Positions 58,712 to 64,000 of a stretch of DNA of 64,000 bases are shown one piece after another (the first letter of the stretch is position 1; every line of letters starts with the position of its first letter). The position numbers were made by a program, and so were the translations under genes. Origin of the DNA: Lysinibacillus louembei (GTDB lineage: Bacteria > Bacillota > Bacilli > Bacillales_A > Planococcaceae); the NCBI RefSeq assembly GCF_033880585.1, contig NZ_CP137624.1, positions 1,294,001 to 1,358,000 on the forward strand, in the 5' to 3' direction. The notes below the pieces were generated by a model. The model did not search any database, was not told the origin of the DNA, and saw only the letters and a program-made list of their open reading frames with translations.

Positions 58712-60508
58712 TTGACTTTACAAGTATTGAACAGCCCTTTTAGTGAGGAGCAAGTAAAACAATTAAACACGCTATTACCTACATTAAATGACTATCAAAA
58801 AATTTGGTTAACAGGTTATTTAAGCGTTGTACCAGCGACAGCAGTAGTGCCGGTTATTGACACAGCAGAAGAGGTAAAGGTGATTGCTACAGAGCCGCAA
58901 TCAGCAACGATTTTATATGGCTCGCAAACAGGTAATGCTCAAAGCTTAGCGGAAAAGCTTGGGAAAGAACTGAAGGACGCTGGTGTAGAGGCAACCGTCT
59001 TAGCAATGTCAGCATTTAAAACAAATCAGCTAAAGAAGTTAACAAATTTATTTATTATTACGAGTACACATGGCGAGGGGACACCGCCAGATAATGCGAT
59101 TCAATTCCATGAATTTTTATATAGCAAACGGGCGCCGAAGCTAGAGAGTATACAGTATTCTGTGTTAGCGCTTGGCGATAGCTCTTACGAGTTTTTCTGC
59201 AAAACAGGTGCTGACTTTGATGAGCAATTAGCAAAGCTTGGTGCACAGCGCATCGTGCCACGTGTTGACTGTGATTTAGATTATGATGACTTAGCAGCAG
59301 GTTGGTTTGAAAATGTGAAAAATGCATTAGTCACAGCGGCTCCAGCTACTGCCTCGCAAACAAGTGCGATAACGAAAGAAGCTAGTAGTACACAATATTC
59401 GAAAAAGAATCCATTTTATGCAGAGGTGCTTGAAAAAATTAATTTAAATGGACGCGGCTCTAATAAAGTGACATACCATGTTGAACTTTCATTAGAGGAA
59501 TCAGGATTAACATACGCGCCAGGTGATAGCATTGGCATTTTACCTGAAAACGATGAGCAGCTAGTTCACTTATTAATTGAAGCATTAGGCTTCCAGCAAG
59601 AGGAAATCGTTCAAGTGGATGAGCAAGCTGTACCATTAGGTAAAGTGCTACAAAGAAAGCTTGAAATTACGGTATTATCAAAGCCGTTGCTACAAAAAAT
59701 TCAAAACTTTACAGTCAATTCGGATTTAGCGGAGCTTTTACAAGATGATCAGAAGTGGAAGGACTATGTATACGGTCGAGATTTATTAGATGTGGTACGA
59801 AGCTTTGGTCCATTTTCGTGGAATGCGCAGCAATTTGTTGAGCTATTGCGCAAAATTCCAGCACGCTTATACTCGATTGCCTCAAGTCAGGAAGCAAATG
59901 AGGAAGAGGCGCATTTAACAATCGGCAAAGTGAGCTACGAGACAGATGGGCGCGATCGGCTTGGTGTTTGCTCAGGTCAAATTGCAGAGCGCATTGAGAT
60001 TGGGCAAAAGCTGCCTATTTATATTCATGCGAATCCGAATTTTAAATTACCACAGGATGACAATATACCAATTATTATGATTGGTGCTGGTACAGGGATT
60101 GCACCATTCCGCTCATTCGTGGAGGAGCGTGCAGCACGCGGAGCGGAAGGCAAGTCATGGCTATTTTTTGGTGACCAGCATTTCGTGACTGACTTCCTCT
60201 ATCAAACAGATTGGCAGGGCTGGGTAAAGGATGGCGCATTAACAAATTTGACAACAGCATTTTCACGTGATGGTGAGGAGAAAGTATACGTCCAGCATCG
60301 CTTACAGGAGCATGCAAAGGAGCTATATGAGTGGATTGAGCAAGGTGCTGTCATTTATGTATGTGGCGATGAGAAGACAATGGCGGCTGATGTTGATAAA
60401 ACGCTTCATGCCATTATTGCAGAGCAAGGGGCAAAAGCAGCTGAGCAGGCAGCAGAATATATCAACAATTTAAAGCAGCAACAACGTTATCAAAGAGATG
60501 TTTATTAG
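58712..60508 (+). CDS. cysJ: Sulfite reductase (NADPH) flavoprotein subunit CysJ
   Basis: 598 residues. N-terminal flavodoxin-like FMN domain (TILYGSQTGNAQSLAEKL; ITSTHGEGTPPDNA; VLALGDSSYEFFC), a connecting FAD domain (ARLYSIASSQ; GVCSGQIAERIEIG) and an NADPH domain (IMIGAGTGIAPFRSFVEERA; YVCGDEKTMAADVD). It feeds electrons to CysI. An ATG at 58691 has no ribosome binding site; AGAGGTGG lies before the TTG at 58712, giving the N-terminus TLQVLNSPF, which matches B. subtilis CysJ. So TTG is preferred. Confidence 0.94.
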   Translation: MTLQVLNSPFSEEQVKQLNTLLPTLNDYQKIWLTGYLSVVPATAVVPVIDTAEEVKVIATEPQSATILYGSQTGNAQSLAEKLGKELKDAGVEATVLAMSAFKTNQLKKLTNLFIITSTHGEGTPPDNAIQFHEFLYSKRAPKLESIQYSVLALGDSSYEFFCKTGADFDEQLAKLGAQRIVPRVDCDLDYDDLAAGWFENVKNALVTAAPATASQTSAITKEASSTQYSKKNPFYAEVLEKINLNGRGSNKVTYHVELSLEESGLTYAPGDSIGILPENDEQLVHLLIEALGFQQEEIVQVDEQAVPLGKVLQRKLEITVLSKPLLQKIQNFTVNSDLAELLQDDQKWKDYVYGRDLLDVVRSFGPFSWNAQQFVELLRKIPARLYSIASSQEANEEEAHLTIGKVSYETDGRDRLGVCSGQIAERIEIGQKLPIYIHANPNFKLPQDDNIPIIMIGAGTGIAPFRSFVEERAARGAEGKSWLFFGDQHFVTDFLYQTDWQGWVKDGALTNLTTAFSRDGEEKVYVQHRLQEHAKELYEWIEQGAVIYVCGDEKTMAADVDKTLHAIIAEQGAKAAEQAAEYINNLKQQQRYQRDVY

Positions 60509-60534
60509 ATGGAAAATGAAATGAGGCGAATAGA

Positions 60535-62256
60535 ATGACGGAGAAAGTTGTATTACCACCACAGCCTGGTAAGCCAAGTGATGTGGAACGAATAAAAAGT
60601 GAAAGCAATTACTTGCGTGGTACGCTTGAAGAAACGATGAACAACCCATTAAGCTCAGGCATTCCTGATGATGATAATCGCTTAATGAAGTTTCATGGCA
60701 GCTATTTGCAGGATGATCGTGATTTGCGCAATGAACGCCAAAAGCAAAAGCTTGAACCAGCTTATCAATTTATGGCACGTGTGCGTACACCAGGTGGGGC
60801 AGCGACACCAGCACAATGGCTTGTAATGGATGAGATGGGGAGAAAGTATGGCAATGGCTCGCTCAAGCTAACAACACGTCAAGCATTCCAAGTACATGGA
60901 ATTTTAAAATGGAATATGAAAAAGTATATGCAGGAAATTCATGAGGCACTGTTAGACTGTATCGCAGCATGCGGAGATGTCAATCGTAACGTAATGTGTA
61001 ATGTCAATCCGAATCAATCGAAGCTGCATGAAGAGGTGTATACATGGTCTGCAAAGCTAAGTGAGCATCTACTGCCAAAAACGCAGGCTTATCACGAGCT
61101 ATGGCTGGATGGCGAAAAGGTTTACGATGGGCAGGAAAAAGAGGTTGAGCCAATGTATGGTGCCTTGTATTTGCCACGTAAATTTAAAATCGGCATCGCT
61201 ATACCACCAAGTAACGATATTGATGTTTTTTCACAGGATATCGGTTTGATTGCAATTGAAGAAAACAATCAGCTTATTGGCTTTAACGTTGCTGTTGGTG
61301 GCGGTATGGGGATGACACATGGCGATACGGCTACTTATCCGCAGCTTGGTCGTTTAGTCGGCTATATTCCAAAGGAACGTTTACTTGAGACGGCAGAGAA
61401 AATTTTAACGATTCAGCGTGATTATGGCAACCGTTCTGTACGTAAAAATGCGCGTTTTAAATATACGATTGATGCACGTGGTCTTGATTGGTTTAAAGAG
61501 GAGCTTCACCAACGTTTAGGCTGGCAGCTTGAAGAGGCTCGTCCATATTCCTTTAAACGTACAGGTGATGAGTTTGGCTGGATTAAAGGTGAAGATGGCA
61601 AATGGCATTTCACGCTCTTTATTCAAAATGGTCGTGTGCGTGATTTTGAGGACTATCAGCTAATGACGGGACTTCGTGAAATTGCAAAGGTGCATACAGG
61701 CTTATTCCGTCTAACGCCAAACCAAAACTTGCTAATTGCAGATGTGACACCACAGAAAAAGCGTACAATTGATGCGCTGTTGAAAAAATATAAAATTACA
61801 GATGGTGCACATTATTCTGCATTACGTCGCAATTCAATTGCTTGCGTATCACTGCCAACATGCGGCTTAGCAATGGCTGAAGCAGAGCGTTATTTGCCAT
61901 CATTAATTACGAAAATTGATAGCATACTGGAGGAGTTTGGGCTACTCGAAACAGAAATCGGCATAAGAATGTCAGGCTGTCCAAATGGCTGTTCAAGAGC
62001 AGCGATGGGGGAGATTGGCTTTATTGGCAAAGGGCCAGGTAAATACAATCTATACTTAGGTGGAGATTTTAAAGGACAACGCTTGAATAAAATTTACCGT
62101 GAAAATATTGGCGAGGAAGAAATTTTATCAACATTGCGCCCAATACTTGAGCATTATGCAAAAGAGCGCGAGGAGCAGGAGCATTTCGGTGATTTTGTTA
62201 TCCGTCAAGGCTATGTCGAGGCAGTAACAGATGGGCGTCAATTCCATTTATCATAA
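60535..62256 (+). CDS. cysI: Sulfite reductase (NADPH) hemoprotein subunit CysI
   Basis: 573 residues. The siroheme/[4Fe-4S] ligands are seen as Cys437-x5-Cys443 (CVSLPTC) and Cys482-x3-Cys486 (CPNGC). Other segments include [21 protein letters not shown] near the N-terminus and [13 protein letters not shown] in the middle. It reduces sulfite to sulfide with six electrons from CysJ. It follows cysJ by 26 bases with AATGAGGCG ahead of the ATG, and a strong terminator lies after it. Confidence 0.96.
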   Translation: MTEKVVLPPQPGKPSDVERIKSESNYLRGTLEETMNNPLSSGIPDDDNRLMKFHGSYLQDDRDLRNERQKQKLEPAYQFMARVRTPGGAATPAQWLVMDEMGRKYGNGSLKLTTRQAFQVHGILKWNMKKYMQEIHEALLDCIAACGDVNRNVMCNVNPNQSKLHEEVYTWSAKLSEHLLPKTQAYHELWLDGEKVYDGQEKEVEPMYGALYLPRKFKIGIAIPPSNDIDVFSQDIGLIAIEENNQLIGFNVAVGGGMGMTHGDTATYPQLGRLVGYIPKERLLETAEKILTIQRDYGNRSVRKNARFKYTIDARGLDWFKEELHQRLGWQLEEARPYSFKRTGDEFGWIKGEDGKWHFTLFIQNGRVRDFEDYQLMTGLREIAKVHTGLFRLTPNQNLLIADVTPQKKRTIDALLKKYKITDGAHYSALRRNSIACVSLPTCGLAMAEAERYLPSLITKIDSILEEFGLLETEIGIRMSGCPNGCSRAAMGEIGFIGKGPGKYNLYLGGDFKGQRLNKIYRENIGEEEILSTLRPILEHYAKEREEQEHFGDFVIRQGYVEAVTDGRQFHLS

Positions 62257-62270
62257 TAAGTCGCATAAAG

Positions 62271-62316
62271 GTTGTATGGAAAGTAGGTGCTTGCCTCCTT
62301 CCATACAACTTTTTTA
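62271..62316 (+). terminator. Intrinsic terminator of the siroheme/sulfite operon
   Basis: GTTGTATGGAA (62271-62281) and TTCCATACAAC (62299-62309) form an 11-bp stem around a 17-base loop, followed by TTTTTT. Confidence 0.92.
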
Positions 62317-62372
62317 GCCAATATATCGAATTGTAGGGGAACATCAAGAATATTATTTGTTTCTTCAATTTT

Positions 62373-62990
62373 TTACATATTACTGAAGAACAAGAAGGCA
62401 ATTAAAGCTCCAAGTGACAGTATAAAAATTAAAATAATAACAGCTGGAATAATTAGCGTGAAAAATGCTTTCCAATTAGAGAATTGGTGCGCTTCTGCTA
62501 CAACAGCAACAGACACAACAAATGACCAAATACCGAGTGCAAATGAGAGTAGCATAACAACTAAAAAAATAGCAATACCTGTTCCTGAGAAGGCTAACTC
62601 TGTATTTAAAAGAGTGTCAGGTGATACGACGAACCAAATTAAATAAATGGGTCCCATCGCTGCAGCTGGAATCGATGCTAAGCTCATCACTTTATACATA
62701 TCTGTATACGTGGATGTACCTTTAAAAAGTTTTCCGATTGCCCATGGAAAGAATGCTGTAATAAACAACCCTAATATTGCTAAAAAGGGAGATACAAGAA
62801 CTACTCCAATAAGGAACGGCCAAGTCAAGATTTCTCCAGTGTCTAAAAAGTTCACAGGTAAACTGATAATCGTACAAATTGTAATAATCATCATAGCGAA
62901 ACCAAGTGTTTTGTGGTCAATCAAATAGCGAGCTGCTTGCTTTGGGTGTAGCCACACAGCAAGAAAAGGATTTAACGTTTTGTTATCCAT
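62373..62990 (-). CDS. Yip1-domain membrane protein
   Basis: 205 residues, about five membrane segments. Start: KTLNPFLAVWLHPKQAARYLI, a pattern of bacterial Yip1/YIF1 family proteins, followed by MSLASIPAAAMGPIYLIWF. In bacteria these proteins have no assigned function. GGAGGT six bases before the ATG at 62990 decides the start; an upstream in-frame ATG is unlikely. Monocistronic, between the sulfite operon and the phosphorylase gene. Confidence 0.82.
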   Translation of the reverse strand: MDNKTLNPFLAVWLHPKQAARYLIDHKTLGFAMMIITICTIISLPVNFLDTGEILTWPFLIGVVLVSPFLAILGLFITAFFPWAIGKLFKGTSTYTDMYKVMSLASIPAAAMGPIYLIWFVVSPDTLLNTELAFSGTGIAIFLVVMLLSFALGIWSFVVSVAVVAEAHQFSNWKAFFTLIIPAVIILIFILSLGALIAFLFFSNM

Positions 62991-63167
62991 CATATACCTC
63001 CAAAATAAAATATGTATTTCATTACCTATTATACCGAAAAAACAGATGAAAAGTTTCAAAAATTTACTATAATACTAAAATTGAGGTTTGGTTCCTATCC
63101 TTAGTGACAACCGTATTTTACAATCTGTCAGTGACGCATTAAACTAAATGAAAGAGGAGGGATTCTT

Positions 63168-63986
63168 TTGCATAAAACAGAAGATATTTTAGCAGCTAAA
63201 CAATTTATTATGGAGCGAATTACAGAGCAACCAACAATCGGTATGATTTTAGGTTCTGGTTTAGGTCCGCTTGCAGATGAAATTGAAAACGCAGTAACGA
63301 TTCCATATAATGAAATTCCACATTTCGCCAAATCGAGTGCGATTGGGCATGCTAATGAGCTAGTCATTGGACAACTAAAGGGGAAAACAGTCGTTGCCAT
63401 GAAGGGACGCTTCCACTATTATGAAGGCTTCACATTAGATGAGGTGACATTCCCTGTACGTGTAATGAAAGCATTAGGGGTCGAAAGCTTATTAATTACG
63501 AATGCTTGTGGTGCTGTAAATACAAGCTTCAAGCCTGGTGATTTAATGTTAATTACAGACCATATTAATTTAGTTGGCACAAATCCATTAATTGGACCAA
63601 ATAACGATGAGCTAGGAACGCGCTTCCCAGATGTATCGCAAGTGTACAACCGTGAGTTACGCAGTATTGCACAGGAAGTAGCGGCAGCGCAAGGCTTAAC
63701 ATTACAGCAAGGCGTTTATGCTTGGTGGAGCGGTCCTGCTTATGAAACACCAGCAGAAATTCGTATGATTCGTACATTAGGTGCTGATGCTGTCGGCATG
63801 TCTACAGTGCCTGAGGCGATAGTTGCAGTACATGGTAATATGAAAGTATTAGGTATTTCATGCTTAACAAATATGGCTTGTGGTATTTTAGATCAGCCTC
63901 TAGGGCATGATGAAGTAATCGAAGTAGCGGCCCAAGTGAAAGAGAAGTTCATCCAATTAGTAAAAGAAACAGTAGAGAAAATATAA
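63168..63986 (+). CDS. Purine-nucleoside phosphorylase (trimeric, PNP-I type)
   Basis: 272 residues. The phosphate-binding GMILGSGLGPLADEI, MKGRFHYYEGF and ITNACGAVNTSF, the segment WWSGPAYETPAEIRMIRTLGADAVGMSTVPE and SCLTNMACG (with the base-specific Asn) define the guanosine/inosine-specific trimeric PNP. It cleaves purine (deoxy)ribonucleosides with phosphate in the salvage pathway. The start is TTG with GAGGAGGG. Complete in the window. Confidence 0.95.
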   Translation: MHKTEDILAAKQFIMERITEQPTIGMILGSGLGPLADEIENAVTIPYNEIPHFAKSSAIGHANELVIGQLKGKTVVAMKGRFHYYEGFTLDEVTFPVRVMKALGVESLLITNACGAVNTSFKPGDLMLITDHINLVGTNPLIGPNNDELGTRFPDVSQVYNRELRSIAQEVAAAQGLTLQQGVYAWWSGPAYETPAEIRMIRTLGADAVGMSTVPEAIVAVHGNMKVLGISCLTNMACGILDQPLGHDEVIEVAAQVKEKFIQLVKETVEKI

Positions 63987-64000
63987 GATTTTAGCTGTGT

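Overview
The window is low-GC Firmicute chromosome. Dense short intergenic gaps, strong AGGAGG-type ribosome binding sites, frequent TTG and GTG starts, a Bacillus-style sulfite reductase operon (cysJ, cysI, yezD, sirB) and RNHCP, YitT, DUF5694 and YdeI-type proteins point to a spore-former of the Bacillaceae/Planococcaceae (Lysinibacillus or Solibacillus-like). This is inferred from gene content; no rRNA or tRNA gene was seen. Apart from several small relics the window is ordinary chromosome, with no prophage, CRISPR array or intact transposon.

Layout. 1-4.9 kb: the 5' part of a giant DUF4132 protein gene (minus strand, running off the left edge) with a small partner gene. 5-10 kb: Nudix hydrolase, AraC/GyrI regulator, NhaC antiporter, DUF5694 protein, YdeI-CDGSH protein and a MazG-like pyrophosphatase. 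10.2-12.1 kb: a three-gene signalling operon (CheY-like receiver, CheC-like phosphatase, PAS-GGDEF cyclase). 12.2-13.9 kb: a small gene graveyard with a possible TnpB remnant, a frameshifted acetyltransferase and a HepT toxin relic around an intact RNHCP gene. 14.3-18.7 kb: a two-component system followed by a LanFEG-type ABC exporter, probably a cell-envelope antibiotic/lantibiotic resistance module. 18.8-25.8 kb: housekeeping and salvage enzymes, including a vitamin B6 pair (ECF S component and pyridoxamine kinase). 25.8-28.4 kb: a decayed NlpC/P60-like gene carrying a structured repeat insertion, then two acetyltransferases, the second behind a leader peptide and a hairpin that buries its ribosome binding site. 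28.5-47.5 kb: ECF sigma/anti-sigma pair, a TPR-GGDEF gene split by an amber codon, two chemoreceptors, several acetyltransferases, a palindrome-controlled regulator-like/O-methyltransferase operon, MATE and BASS transporters and several hypotheticals.

47.8-62.3 kb is a complete assimilatory sulfate pathway: sulfate uptake (Sbp, CysT, CysW, CysA), activation (CysD, CysN-CysC fusion), reduction (CysH, CysJ, CysI), PAP(S) clearance (CysQ), siroheme synthesis for CysI (SUMT, SirB), YezD and a divergent LysR regulator of CysL type. The window closes with a Yip1-family membrane protein and purine nucleoside phosphorylase.

Two families of dispersed structured repeats recur. One (three long copies at 29.6, 31.5 and 40.5 kb) lies where converging reading frames meet and carries two terminator-like hairpins. 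The other, related to the motif AATTACGCCTCGGCATAATT, occurs in several degraded forms at 26.0, 38.7, 44.0 and 47.8 kb. At least seven gene relics are visible, so the region has undergone much small-scale gene loss.
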